Source: Rhizobium sp. (GTDB taxonomy: Bacteria > Pseudomonadota > Alphaproteobacteria > Rhizobiales > Rhizobiaceae). Taken from it: DNA of 44,819 bases. Both the position numbers and the translations under genes were made by a program. The first letter of the stretch is position 1. Each line of letters begins with the position of its first letter. This document shows, in pieces, positions 36,144-44,580 of the stretch. The stretch covers positions 1-44,819 of the forward strand of contig JAPZUE010000045.1 in assembly GCA_027533385.1 (NCBI GenBank), in the 5' to 3' direction. Below the pieces are notes generated by a model, which saw only the letters and a program-made list of their open reading frames with translations, was not told where the DNA came from and made no database searches.

Positions 36144-37271
36144 ATGATCCTTTCGGAGCTTCAACAGCAGATCCTGGACATGACCCGCAGCTTCGCCCGC
36201 GAGCGCCTTGCCCCAGGCGCCGCCGAGCGCGACCGGCAACACCGCTTTCCCCGCGAGGAACTGACCGAAATGGGTGAGCTCGGGCTGCTTGGCATGCTGG
36301 TGCCGGAAGCCTATGGCGGCTCGGATACCGGTGTGCTCGCCTATGCGATCGCGGTCGAGGAAATTGCCGCGGGCGATGGCGCCTGCTCGACGATCATGAG
36401 CGTCCACAGCTCGGTGGGTTGTGTGCCGATTCTGAAGTTCGGGACAGAAGAACAGCAGCAGCGCTTCCTGCCGAAACTGGCCTCGGGCGAATGGATCGGC
36501 GGCTTCGCCCTTACGGAGCCGCAGGCCGGATCGGACGCCTCCAACCTCAAAACCCGGGCACGGCGCGAGGGTGATCATTATGTCATCGACGGTGCCAAGC
36601 AGTTCATCACCTCTGGCAAGAACGGTCATGTCATCATCGTGTTTGCGGTGACCGATCCCAGTGCGGGCAAGAACGGGATCACGGCCTTCATCGTGCCGAC
36701 GGATACCCCGGGCTACGAGGTCCTGCGCGTCGAGGAGAAGCTCGGTCTCAACGCGTCGGATACCTGCCAGATTGCCTTCAACGGGATGAAAATTCCCGTC
36801 GAGAACAGGCTCGGTGAGGAAGGGCAGGGCTATCGCATCGCGCTGTCCAATCTGGAGGGTGGGCGCATCGGGATCGCTGCACAGTCGGTTGGCATGGCGC
36901 AGGCGGCCTTCGAGGCGGCGCGCGATTATGCCGGCGAGCGAAAGGCTTTCGGCAAAACGATTGCCGAGCATCAGGCCGTTGCCTTCCGTCTCGCCGATAT
37001 GGCGACACAGATCGAGGCTGCAAGACAGCTCGTCTGGCATGCGGCCTCGCTGCGGGAGGCGGGCATTCCCTGCATTTCACAAGCCTCGATGGCGAAGCTC
37101 TTCGCGTCCGAGATGGTCGAGCGCGTCTGCTCGGATGCAATCCAGATCCATGGTGGCTACGGCTATATGCGGGATTATCCGGTTGAGCGGATCTACCGGG
37201 ATGCCCGCATCTGCCAGATCTACGAGGGTACCAGTGACGTGCAGCGGATGGTGATCGCGCGCAACCTCTAG
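36144..37271 (+). CDS. acyl-CoA dehydrogenase, short/branched-chain type
   Basis: A 375-residue FAD enzyme starting [20 protein letters not shown]. Signatures are [40 protein letters not shown] and [20 protein letters not shown]. The catalytic glutamate lies in [19 protein letters not shown] (Glu361), the position used by short- and short/branched-chain enzymes, unlike the isovaleryl-CoA dehydrogenase in the other operon. It would act on 2-methylbutyryl-CoA (isoleucine) and/or isobutyryl-CoA (valine). GGAGGAG precedes the ATG at 36144; a longer start inside the thiolase gene is rejected. Confidence 0.9.
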   Translation: MILSELQQQILDMTRSFARERLAPGAAERDRQHRFPREELTEMGELGLLGMLVPEAYGGSDTGVLAYAIAVEEIAAGDGACSTIMSVHSSVGCVPILKFGTEEQQQRFLPKLASGEWIGGFALTEPQAGSDASNLKTRARREGDHYVIDGAKQFITSGKNGHVIIVFAVTDPSAGKNGITAFIVPTDTPGYEVLRVEEKLGLNASDTCQIAFNGMKIPVENRLGEEGQGYRIALSNLEGGRIGIAAQSVGMAQAAFEAARDYAGERKAFGKTIAEHQAVAFRLADMATQIEAARQLVWHAASLREAGIPCISQASMAKLFASEMVERVCSDAIQIHGGYGYMRDYPVERIYRDARICQIYEGTSDVQRMVIARNL

Positions 37272-37334
37272 GACGAGTGACCGGCAAGGGAAACCTCCCG
37301 GTCAGGACCGATCTCAGCGAAAGGATGAAACGGC

Positions 37335-38222
37335 ATGTTCGAGACGATAGCCTTCATTGGTCTTGGCAATATGGGTGGGCCGATGGCTGCTAATCTCGTC
37401 AAGGCGGGATATCCGGTGCGCGGGTTTGATCTTTCGGAAGCGGCGAAGGTGGCCGCGAGAGAAAGCGGCATCACGCTCTGCGATACCGCGGCAGAAACCC
37501 TGATAGGCGCTACGATCGTCATCACCATGCTGCCTGCCGGTCATCATGTCCTGTCGGTCTGGAGCGAACTCGTCGCGGTCGTCGATCAGGGGACACTGAT
37601 GATCGACTGCTCGACGATTGATGTCGACAGTGCCCGAAAATGCCATGCGCTTGCCGATGGGGCCGGCTGCCTGTCACTCGACGCGCCGGTCTCCGGTGGA
37701 ACGGCCGGGGCAAGTGCGGGCACCCTGACCTTCATGGTCGGCGGGGAGGCGAGTGCTTTGCACCGGGGTCGCCCTATCCTGGAAGCCATGGGACGAAGGG
37801 TCGTCCATTGCGGTTCGGCCGGTGCCGGCCAGGCGGCCAAGATCTGCAACAACATGATCCTCGGCATCACCATGGCAGGGGTCTGCGAAGCCTTCGTGCT
37901 TGGCGAGAAGCTCGGGCTGTCGCATCAGGCCCTGTTTGACGTGGCCTCGACATCATCGGGCCAATGCTGGGCGATCAGCACGAACTGCCCGGTGCCCGGA
38001 CCCGTTCCAACATCGCCGGCAAACCGGGACTACAAGCCGGGTTTCGCCGCAGCCCTGATGCTCAAGGACATGCGGCTTTCTCAGGACGCGGCAAAATCAA
38101 CCGGCACGGTGACGGCGCTCGGCGCCCAGGCCACCGAGCTTTACGATCTGTTCGAAAAGCTGGGGCGCGGGAACGAAGACTTTTCGTCACTGATCAACTA
38201 TCTTCGCGACCAGTCCGCCTGA
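37335..38222 (+). CDS. mmsB: 3-hydroxyisobutyrate dehydrogenase
   Basis: The 295-residue enzyme has NAD-binding FIGLGNMGGPMAANLVKAGY (residues 6-25), the substrate motif SLDAPVSGGTAGASAGTLTF and the catalytic lysine in GQAAKICNNMILGITMAGVC. The C-terminal part, SSGQCWAISTNCPVPGPVPT and RDYKPGFAAALMLKDMRLSQ, is diagnostic for valine-pathway 3-hydroxyisobutyrate dehydrogenase over other beta-hydroxyacid dehydrogenases. It closes the operon begun by the SDR. Its pathway partners (3-hydroxyisobutyryl-CoA hydrolase, methylmalonate-semialdehyde dehydrogenase) are not in the window. Confidence 0.93.
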   Translation: MFETIAFIGLGNMGGPMAANLVKAGYPVRGFDLSEAAKVAARESGITLCDTAAETLIGATIVITMLPAGHHVLSVWSELVAVVDQGTLMIDCSTIDVDSARKCHALADGAGCLSLDAPVSGGTAGASAGTLTFMVGGEASALHRGRPILEAMGRRVVHCGSAGAGQAAKICNNMILGITMAGVCEAFVLGEKLGLSHQALFDVASTSSGQCWAISTNCPVPGPVPTSPANRDYKPGFAAALMLKDMRLSQDAAKSTGTVTALGAQATELYDLFEKLGRGNEDFSSLINYLRDQSA

Positions 38223-38238
38223 AATCCTGCCTGGCGAT

Positions 38239-38297
38239 GGTTCTGATACCAGCACGGTCGATACAGCTGCTGTTGCCGAAGGGGTCCTATCAGAACC
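38239..38297. promoter_or_regulatory. spaced 10-bp inverted repeat and GGTTC cluster upstream of glxA
   Basis: GGTTCTGATA (38239-38248) and TATCAGAACC (38288-38297) are exact reverse complements with centres 49 bp apart. Further GAACC/GGTTC units follow at 38299-38303 and in ggcggttcgg and ttggttcttc (38311-38330). They lie 65-155 bases before the glxA ATG. This looks like a set of half-sites for a regulator, possibly GlxA itself; a hairpin marking the end of mmsB is the alternative. Confidence 0.45.
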
Positions 38298-38393
38298 AGA
38301 ACCATGTTGTGGCGGTTCGGTTTGGTTCTTCGCGCTCCGGCCCGTGGCAGAGCCAAATTGCATAATCAGGCCATTTTCGTTTAGATCGGAGAC

Positions 38394-39365
38394 ATGATCG
38401 TCTCCGCCCCTACGACCCAACGCTATGGTTTCGTGCTGATGCCGAATTTCGCGTTGATGTCCTTTGCCTCGGCGACGGAACCGCTGAGAGCTGCCAATCT
38501 GATCGCGCAGACGCCGCTTTACGAGGTCCGGCCGCTCTCGGCAGGTGGTCTGCCTGTGCAATCGTCTTCCGGATTTGCCGTTCCGTGTGACGATCTCGCC
38601 CGTGAGGGTGTGTTCTGCCATAGCGTGTTCGTGGTGGCCGGTGGCAATCCGGAGGACTGGGCGGAAACCTCTGCCCTCTTGCCGCTGCTGCGCCGGCTGG
38701 CCCGGCAGGGGGTGCGCATCGGCGGTATTTCCAGCGGCTCCTTCATTCTGGCCGCTGCCGGTTTGCTGGATGGCCGCGACTTCACCATCCATTGGGAGCA
38801 TGCTCCGGCTCTGCGGGAAGCCTTTCCGCATCTTTCCCCGCGCCAGGCGCGATACGTTATCGATGGCGACCGGGTGACCTGCGGTGGCGGGGTGGCTCCG
38901 CTCGACCTGATGCATGCCGTGATCGGCAGCCGCATGGGGTCGGCTTTCGCCCGTCGCGTCAGCGACTGGTATCTGCATACGGCTGTTGCCGAGCCGACCG
39001 CGCCGCAGCGGGGCTCGTCGAGCGAACGCTACGGAATCCATCATCCCGCGCTGATCACCGTGCTCGAGAAGATGGAGACGTCGATTGAACAGCCGCTTGA
39101 TCGGCTGAGCATGGCGCGTCTTGCAGGTGTGAGCCCCCGCCATCTCGATCGCCTCTTCGCAGAGCATCTCGGGATCAGTTTCCTTGCCTGTTATCGCAAG
39201 ATCAGGCTCGATCATGCCCGGCGACTGCTCGAGCAGAGCCCGCTCTCGCTCTCTGAACTTGCCTTCGCCACGGGATTTTCGAGCGCATCGCATTTTTCCC
39301 GCGCGTTCAAAGAGCAGTTTGGCGTGACGCCAAAATCCGCTAGAGCAAGCAAACGACCACGCTAG
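38394..39365 (+). CDS. glxA: GlxA-family transcriptional regulator (DJ-1/PfpI-like plus AraC)
   Basis: A 323-residue regulator with an N-terminal DJ-1/PfpI-like domain (residues 10-180) and a C-terminal AraC pair of helix-turn-helices (about 220-318; MARLAGVSPRHLDRLFAEHL and ELAFATGFSSASHFSRAFKE). The usual PfpI nucleophilic cysteine is replaced by serine (RIGGISSGSFILA, Ser113-Ser114), so the domain probably senses a ligand without amidase or protease activity. It precedes the glutamate-synthase-like genes, as glxA does in Sinorhizobium, and belongs with regulators of betaine, carnitine or methylated-amine metabolism. Confidence 0.85.
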   Translation: MIVSAPTTQRYGFVLMPNFALMSFASATEPLRAANLIAQTPLYEVRPLSAGGLPVQSSSGFAVPCDDLAREGVFCHSVFVVAGGNPEDWAETSALLPLLRRLARQGVRIGGISSGSFILAAAGLLDGRDFTIHWEHAPALREAFPHLSPRQARYVIDGDRVTCGGGVAPLDLMHAVIGSRMGSAFARRVSDWYLHTAVAEPTAPQRGSSSERYGIHHPALITVLEKMETSIEQPLDRLSMARLAGVSPRHLDRLFAEHLGISFLACYRKIRLDHARRLLEQSPLSLSELAFATGFSSASHFSRAFKEQFGVTPKSARASKRPR

Positions 39366-39396
39366 AGACGTGACGAGACGAGGAGGACGCGAAACC

Positions 39397-40056
39397 ATGG
39401 CAAAAAGCGGGAAAGAACTGGCGAACCCTGCCAAGCCGGCGCTGGTCCAGGATCCCCATGCCGTGCGTGAGCCGCGTGCCAACAACCTGGAAATGGCGAT
39501 CGGCCATGAGGTGAGGACCTACCGCAAAAAGCTCGGCATCACTGTCGCCGACATGGCAGCGGCCACCGGCATGTCCGTCGGCATGCTCTCAAAGATCGAA
39601 AACGGCAATATCTCGCCGTCGCTGACCACCCTGCAAGCGCTCTCCAAGGCGCTCGGCGTGCCGATCACCGCCTTCTTCCGGGGCTTCGAGGAGCCGCGCA
39701 GTGCAAGCTTCGTCAAGGCGGGCGAGGGGGTCAATCTCGAGCGTCGCGGCACCCGTGCCGGGCATCATTACAGTCTGCTCGGCCATATCGAAAACAACAC
39801 CTCGGGCGTGACCGTGGAGCCCTATCTGATCACGCTGAACGCCTCCTCGGATGTCTTCCCGACCTTCCAGCACGAGGGCATGGAGTTCCTCTACATGCTG
39901 GAAGGCGAGGTCGTTTATCGCCACGGCGATAGCCTCTACCGGATGGAAGCCGGCGACAGCCTGTTCTTCGACGCGGATGCGCCGCATGGGCCGGAGGAAT
40001 TGGTCAAGCTGCCAGCACGCTATCTCTCCATCATCTCCTACCCACAACAACGATAG
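39397..40056 (+). CDS. XRE-family regulator with C-terminal cupin domain
   Basis: The 219-residue protein has an XRE helix-turn-helix at residues 37-92 (LGITVADMAAATGMSVGMLS and SPSLTTLQALSKALGVPITA) and a cupin-2 sensor at about 140-215 (FPTFQHEGMEFLYMLEGEVV, EAGDSLFFDADAPHGPEEL). I use the ATG at 39397, with AGGAGG ten bases upstream; a GTG at 39370 lacks a site. Cupin-XRE regulators usually govern amine, polyamine or amino-acid catabolic genes next to them. This one lies between glxA and the glutamate-synthase-like operon and probably represses the latter. Confidence 0.88.
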   Translation: MAKSGKELANPAKPALVQDPHAVREPRANNLEMAIGHEVRTYRKKLGITVADMAAATGMSVGMLSKIENGNISPSLTTLQALSKALGVPITAFFRGFEEPRSASFVKAGEGVNLERRGTRAGHHYSLLGHIENNTSGVTVEPYLITLNASSDVFPTFQHEGMEFLYMLEGEVVYRHGDSLYRMEAGDSLFFDADAPHGPEELVKLPARYLSIISYPQQR

Positions 40057-40117
40057 TTGCTCACCGAGAAAAATTTATTCCTCGAAATTGATTTTTGCCG
40101 CTGCGCCTGTTAGCTCT

Positions 40118-40138
40118 GTCTCCAGCAAAACTGGAGAC
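40118..40138 (+). promoter_or_regulatory. hairpin overlapping the ribosome binding site of glxB
   Basis: GTCTCCAG (40118-40125), loop CAAAA, CTGGAGAC (40131-40138) form a perfect 8-bp stem. The right arm contains GGAG, the only ribosome-binding-site-like sequence, eight to nine bases before the ATG at 40146. The structure could limit translation initiation unless opened, or alternatively be an operator as DNA. Confidence 0.5.
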
Positions 40139-40145
40139 CTCGGCC

Positions 40146-41051
40146 ATGTGCGGCATTGTTGGCTTATTCCTCAAGGACAAGGGCCTGGAACCCCGGCTTG
40201 GGGATCTACTGTCGGATATGTTGATCACCATGACCGATCGCGGGCCGGATTCGGCCGGTATCGCGATCTATGGCGGTGCGGCTGCCGGTAAGGCCAAGGT
40301 TACAATCCAGTCAGCCGACCCGGCGACCGATTTTACGGGCCTTGATGTAGATCTGGCGAAAGCCGGTCTCGACGCCATTGTTACGATCAAAAGCACCCAT
40401 GCTGTGGTCGAAATCGCAACCTCCAGATTAGGCGAGATCCGTGCTATCCTTGCCGAAATCCGACCCAATACCCGCATCATGGGATCGGGGGAAAGCGTCG
40501 AGATCTTCAAGGAAATCGGCCTGCCGAAGGATGTCGTCTCGCGCTTCGACGTGCGTTCGATGAGCGGCACGCATGGCATCGGCCACACCCGCATGGCCAC
40601 CGAAAGCGCGGTCACCACGCTTGGCGCGCACCCCTTCTCGACGGGTGCGGACCAGTGCCTCGTGCATAACGGGTCCCTGTCTAACCACAACAATCTGCGG
40701 CGAGAACTGATCCGCGAGGGCATGGTCTTCGAGACCCAGAACGACAGTGAAGTGGCCGCTGCCTATCTGACTGCCGAAATGGCCAAGGGCAAGGATCTGG
40801 GCCAGGCGCTGACCGGCGCGCTCGACGATCTCGACGGTTTCTTCACCTTTGTCGTCGGCACCAAGTCCGGCTTCGGCGTCGTTCGCGATCCGATCGCCTG
40901 CAAGCCCGCCGTCATGGCCGAGACCGACCAGTATGTCGCCTTTGGTTCCGAGTACCGCGCGCTGGTCAACCTGCCAGGCATCGAAACCGCTCGCGTCTGG
41001 GAGCCGGAACCGGCAACCGTCTACTTCTGGGATCACGAAAAAGCCGCCTGA
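40146..41051 (+). CDS. glxB: class II glutamine amidotransferase subunit (GlxB; N-methylglutamate synthase subunit A-like)
   Basis: A 301-residue Ntn-hydrolase domain beginning MCGIVGLFLKDKGLEPRLGD, with Cys2 as the nucleophile after methionine removal. Other family blocks are MITMTDRGPDSAGIAIYGGA, HGIGHTRMATESAVTTLGAH and VHNGSLSNHNNLRRELI. It corresponds to the amidotransferase part of glutamate synthase made as a separate protein, as in rhizobial GlxB and methylotroph MgsA. In N-methylglutamate synthase it would release methylamine from gamma-glutamylmethylamide. Start fixed by the required MCG N-terminus. Confidence 0.9.
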   Translation: MCGIVGLFLKDKGLEPRLGDLLSDMLITMTDRGPDSAGIAIYGGAAAGKAKVTIQSADPATDFTGLDVDLAKAGLDAIVTIKSTHAVVEIATSRLGEIRAILAEIRPNTRIMGSGESVEIFKEIGLPKDVVSRFDVRSMSGTHGIGHTRMATESAVTTLGAHPFSTGADQCLVHNGSLSNHNNLRRELIREGMVFETQNDSEVAAAYLTAEMAKGKDLGQALTGALDDLDGFFTFVVGTKSGFGVVRDPIACKPAVMAETDQYVAFGSEYRALVNLPGIETARVWEPEPATVYFWDHEKAA

Positions 41052-41097
41052 CGCCTGGCCTTCGCGATACGCCCTTCACGATACGAAAGCTTCAACC

Positions 41098-41784
41098 ATG
41101 CCTGTCTTCGACCTGTCCCAAACCCCTTTGCGGGAACTGAACAGCGCCCTTCACAATCTCGGCGCCGGCGCAAACGATACCCAATTTGAAGTCGTCAATC
41201 CGCGTGGCCATCATGCCGTTGCCGTCGGCATCGACGCGCCTGTCACCGTCGAGGTGAAGGGATCGGTCGGCTACTACTGCGCCGGCATGAATGACGGCGG
41301 CACCGTCACCATCCATGGCTCTGCCGGTCCGGGTGTGGCCGAAAACATGATGTCCGGCACTGTGATCATCGAGGGCGATGCTTCGCAATATGCCGGGGCC
41401 ACCGGTCGCGGCGGGCTGCTTGTCATCAAGGGCAATGCCGCCTCCCGTTGCGGCATTTCGATGAAGGGCATCGATATCGTCGTCAGAGGATCGGTCGGGC
41501 ATATGTCCGCCTTCATGGGGCAATCCGGCCATCTGGTTGTCTGCGGCGATGCGGGGGAAGCGCTGGGCGACAGCATCTACGAAGCTAAACTCTTCGTCCG
41601 CGGTACGGTGAAGAGCCTCGGCGCCGATTGCATCGAAAAGGAAATGCGCCCGGAGCATCTTGAAAAACTTGCGGAGCTGTTGGGTAAAGCCGGTGTTACC
41701 GAAGTCAAGCCGGAAGAGTTCAAACGCTATGGTTCGGCCCGCAAGCTCTACAACTTCAATATCGACAATGCCGACGCGTATTGA
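41098..41784 (+). CDS. glxC: glutamate-synthase alpha-like GXGXG domain protein (GlxC / MgsC-like)
   Basis: This 228-residue protein is a right-handed beta-helix of the GltB C-terminal (GXGXG) type: GSVGYYCAGMNDGGTVTIHG, GSAGPGVAENMMSGTVIIEG, ASQYAGATGRGGLLVIKGNA and VGHMSAFMGQSGHLVVCGDA form successive turns. It has no catalytic residues of its own; in glutamate synthase this domain holds the other two together and lines the ammonia tunnel. The ATG at 41098 starts MPVFDLSQTPLRELNSALHN. It comes 46 bases after glxB and 14 before glxD. Confidence 0.9.
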   Translation: MPVFDLSQTPLRELNSALHNLGAGANDTQFEVVNPRGHHAVAVGIDAPVTVEVKGSVGYYCAGMNDGGTVTIHGSAGPGVAENMMSGTVIIEGDASQYAGATGRGGLLVIKGNAASRCGISMKGIDIVVRGSVGHMSAFMGQSGHLVVCGDAGEALGDSIYEAKLFVRGTVKSLGADCIEKEMRPEHLEKLAELLGKAGVTEVKPEEFKRYGSARKLYNFNIDNADAY

Positions 41785-41798
41785 GGCGAGGAAAAGCC

Positions 41799-43127
41799 AT
41801 GAGCTACCACAACCCGTTCACCCCGCCGCGCAAGTCCGCGACCTTCGATGACCATACGCTGGCGGAGATCCGCCGCGCGGCGGCAACCGGCATCTACGAC
41901 ATCCGGGGCGGCGGCACGAAGCGCAAGGTCCCGCATTTTGACGACCTGCTCTTCCTCGGCGCCTCGATCTCCCGCTATCCGCTCGAAGGTTATCGCGAGA
42001 AGTGCGATACATCCGTCGTTCTTGGCACCCGCTTTGCCAAGAAGCCGATCGAGCTGAAGATCCCGATCACCATCGCCGGCATGAGCTTTGGCGCGCTCTC
42101 CGGCAACGCCAAGGAGGCGCTGGGGCGGGGTGCGACGCTTGCCGGCACCTCGACCACGACAGGCGACGGTGGCATGACGGACGAGGAACGCGGCCATTCC
42201 GAAAAGCTCGTCTACCAGTATCTCCCCTCCCGCTACGGCATGAATCCCAGGGATCTGCGTCGTGCCGATGCCATCGAAGTGGTTGTGGGCCAAGGGGCGA
42301 AGCCCGGCGGCGGCGGCATGCTGCTCGGCCAGAAGATCTCCGACCGGGTCGCCAACATGCGCAACCTGCCCAAGGGCATCGACCAGCGCTCCGCCTGCCG
42401 CCACCCCGACTGGACAGGCCCCGATGATCTCGAAATCAAGATCCTCGAACTGCGGGAGATCACCGACTGGGAGAAGCCGATCTATGTGAAGGTCGGCGGT
42501 GCTCGCCCCTATTACGATACGGCACTTGCCGTGAAAGCGGGTGCCGATGTGGTGGTTCTCGACGGCATGCAGGGCGGAACGGCTGCGACCCAGGACGTTT
42601 TCATCGAAAATGTCGGCATGCCGACACTCGCCTGTATCAGACCTGCCGTCCAGGCCCTGCAGGACCTCGGTATGCATCGCAAGGTACAGCTGATCATCTC
42701 GGGCGGTATCCGCTCCGGCGCCGATGTGGCGAAGGCCCTGGCACTCGGTGCCGATGCGGTGGCGATCGGGACGGCAGCACTGGTTGCGATCGGCGATAAC
42801 GACCCCAAGTGGGAAGAGGAATACCAGAAGCTCGGGACGACGGCCGGTGCCTATGACGACTGGCACGAGGGCAAGGATCCGGCGGGTATCACGACACAGG
42901 ATCCGGAACTCGCCGCCCGCCTTGATCCGGTCGCCGCCGGTCGCCGTCTCGCCAACTATCTCAAGGTCATGACGCTGGAGGCGCAGACCATCGCCCGCGC
43001 CTGCGGCAAGAACAAGCTCACCAATCTTGAACCGGAGGATCTCTGCGCGCTGACGATGGAGGCGGCCGCCATGGCGCAAGTGCCGCTCGCCGGCACCAGC
43101 TGGTACCCCGGCAAAGGAGGCTTCTAA
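41799..43127 (+). CDS. glxD: glutamate-synthase-like FMN subunit (GlxD / MgsB-like), no canonical Fe-S cysteines
   Basis: The 442-residue protein is the FMN/synthase domain of glutamate synthase as a separate polypeptide: IPITIAGMSFGALSGNAKEA (residues 88-107), VVGQGAKPGGGGMLLGQKIS (163-181), DGMQGGTAAT (255-264) and SGGIRSGADVAKALALGADA (301-320). It would carry out the amine transfer to 2-oxoglutarate. In GltB a C-x5-C-x4-C cluster motif lies just after AIGTAAL and before PVGVATQ. Here that interval (residues 331-360) is IGDNDPKWEEEYQKLGTTAG plus ten more residues, with no cysteine, followed by PAGITTQDPEL. The five cysteines (69, 200, 279, 402, 416) do not form a cluster motif. Confidence 0.9.
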   Translation: MSYHNPFTPPRKSATFDDHTLAEIRRAAATGIYDIRGGGTKRKVPHFDDLLFLGASISRYPLEGYREKCDTSVVLGTRFAKKPIELKIPITIAGMSFGALSGNAKEALGRGATLAGTSTTTGDGGMTDEERGHSEKLVYQYLPSRYGMNPRDLRRADAIEVVVGQGAKPGGGGMLLGQKISDRVANMRNLPKGIDQRSACRHPDWTGPDDLEIKILELREITDWEKPIYVKVGGARPYYDTALAVKAGADVVVLDGMQGGTAATQDVFIENVGMPTLACIRPAVQALQDLGMHRKVQLIISGGIRSGADVAKALALGADAVAIGTAALVAIGDNDPKWEEEYQKLGTTAGAYDDWHEGKDPAGITTQDPELAARLDPVAAGRRLANYLKVMTLEAQTIARACGKNKLTNLEPEDLCALTMEAAAMAQVPLAGTSWYPGKGGF

Positions 43128-43133
43128 AACCTG

Positions 43134-43166
43134 ATGGCCGCATCCGACTCCCACGGATGCGGCCAT
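43134..43166 (+). terminator. strong hairpin between glxD and glnT, terminator or attenuator
   Basis: ATGGCCGCATCCG (43134-43146) and CGGATGCGGCCAT (43154-43166) form a perfect 13-bp stem with a seven-base loop, followed by TTCCTTTC. The T tract is broken, so termination may be partial. It lies 47 bases before the GTG of the synthetase gene, which could therefore have its own promoter. Confidence 0.75.
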
Positions 43167-43212
43167 TTCCTTTCAACCAATGTGTCTCAATCCATAAAAA
43201 CAGGGGAACGAC

Positions 43213-44520
43213 GTGACACAGGACCTTGCAAGCTTCGCTGCCGAGCGCGGCATCAAATACTTCATGATCAGCTTTACCGATCTCTTCGGCGCCCAGCGCG
43301 CCAAGCTGGTGCCGGCAGAAGCGATCGCCGACATGCAGAAGGATGGCGCAGGCTTTGCCGGCTTCGCCACCTGGCTCGACCTGACGCCGGCTCATCCCGA
43401 CCTCTTCGCCATTCCCGATGCCTCCTCAGTCATCCAGCTACCCTGGAAGAAGGACGTTGCCTGGGTCGCGGCTGATTGCGTGATGGACGACAAACCGGTC
43501 GAGCAGGCGCCGCGCGTGGTCCTGAAGACGCTGGTCGCGGAGGCTGCCGCGCATGGTCTGCGGGTCAAGACAGGTGTCGAGCCTGAATTCTTCCTGATTT
43601 CGGCCGATGGCGAAACGATCTCGGATGAATTCGATACGGCCGAAAAGCCTTGCTACGACCAGCAGGCGCTGATGCGCCGCTACGACGTCATCGCTGAAAT
43701 CTGCGACTACATGCTGGAACTCGGCTGGAAGCCCTATCAGAACGACCACGAGGATGCGAACGGCCAGTTCGAGATGAACTGGGAGTATGACGACGCGCTC
43801 AAAACCGCTGACAAGCATTCCTTCTTCAAGTTAATGGTGAAGTCCGTTGCGGAGAAGCATGGCCTTCGCGCCACCTTCATGCCGAAACCCTTCAAGGGGC
43901 TGACCGGCAATGGCTGCCACGCGCATATCTCCGTCTGGGACATTGACGGCAAGGTGAATGCCTTTGCCGACAAGACCATGCCCTTCGGCCTTTCGGCCAA
44001 GGGCAAGACCTTCCTTGGCGGCATCATGAAACATGCCTCCGCGCTGGCCGCGATTACCAATCCCACCGTCAACTCCTACAAGCGCATCAACGCCCCGCGC
44101 ACCGTCTCCGGCGCCACCTGGGCACCGAACACGGTGACCTGGACCGGCAACAACCGCACCCATATGGTGCGCGTCCCAGGCCCCGGCCGTTTCGAGCTTC
44201 GTCTGCCGGATGGGGCCGTGAACCCATACTTGTTGCAGGCAATCATCATCGCGGCGGGTCTGAGTGGCCTGAAAAGCAATGCTGATCCGGGCCCGCATCA
44301 CGACATCGACATGTACCGCGATGGCCACCTGGTGAAGGATGCCCCACGTCTGCCACTCAACCTGCTCGATGCGCTGCGTGCCTACGAGAAGGACGAGGAT
44401 TTGCAGGCCGCCTTGGGACACGCCTTTTCTGCCGCCTATCTCAAGCTCAAGCACGGTGAATGGACCAGCTATTGCTCGCAGTTCACCGCCTGGGAACATC
44501 AGACGACACTGGACGTCTGA
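43213..44520 (+). CDS. glnT: type III glutamine synthetase / gamma-glutamylmethylamide synthetase (GlnT/GmaS)
   Basis: A 435-residue enzyme of the GlnT group: ISFTDLFGAQRAKLVPAEAI near the N-terminus, VEPEFFLISADGE (metal-binding glutamates), HEDANGQFEMNWEYDDALKT, KGLTGNGCHAHISVWDIDGK (ammonia/metal site) and PGPGRFELRLPDGAVNPYLL. It ligates glutamate with an amine using ATP. Next to glxBCD the amine may be methylamine, giving gamma-glutamylmethylamide for the synthase; ammonia is the alternative, as described for rhizobial GlnT. The GTG start has AGGGGA nearby. The N-methylglutamate dehydrogenase genes that would complete the pathway are not visible before the window ends. Confidence 0.88.
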   Translation: MTQDLASFAAERGIKYFMISFTDLFGAQRAKLVPAEAIADMQKDGAGFAGFATWLDLTPAHPDLFAIPDASSVIQLPWKKDVAWVAADCVMDDKPVEQAPRVVLKTLVAEAAAHGLRVKTGVEPEFFLISADGETISDEFDTAEKPCYDQQALMRRYDVIAEICDYMLELGWKPYQNDHEDANGQFEMNWEYDDALKTADKHSFFKLMVKSVAEKHGLRATFMPKPFKGLTGNGCHAHISVWDIDGKVNAFADKTMPFGLSAKGKTFLGGIMKHASALAAITNPTVNSYKRINAPRTVSGATWAPNTVTWTGNNRTHMVRVPGPGRFELRLPDGAVNPYLLQAIIIAAGLSGLKSNADPGPHHDIDMYRDGHLVKDAPRLPLNLLDALRAYEKDEDLQAALGHAFSAAYLKLKHGEWTSYCSQFTAWEHQTTLDV

Positions 44521-44542
44521 TGCTGCCATGCTAGGACTTCAC

Positions 44543-44563
44543 TGCCCGTAGCTTTTCCGGGCA
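44543..44563 (+). terminator. candidate terminator after glnT
   Basis: TGCCCG (44543-44548) pairs with CGGGCA (44558-44563) across a nine-base loop and is followed by TCTTTCC. It lies 22 bases after the glnT stop. The stem is short and the T tract weak. Confidence 0.45.
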
Positions 44564-44580
44564 TCTTTCCGCCAGGATCA

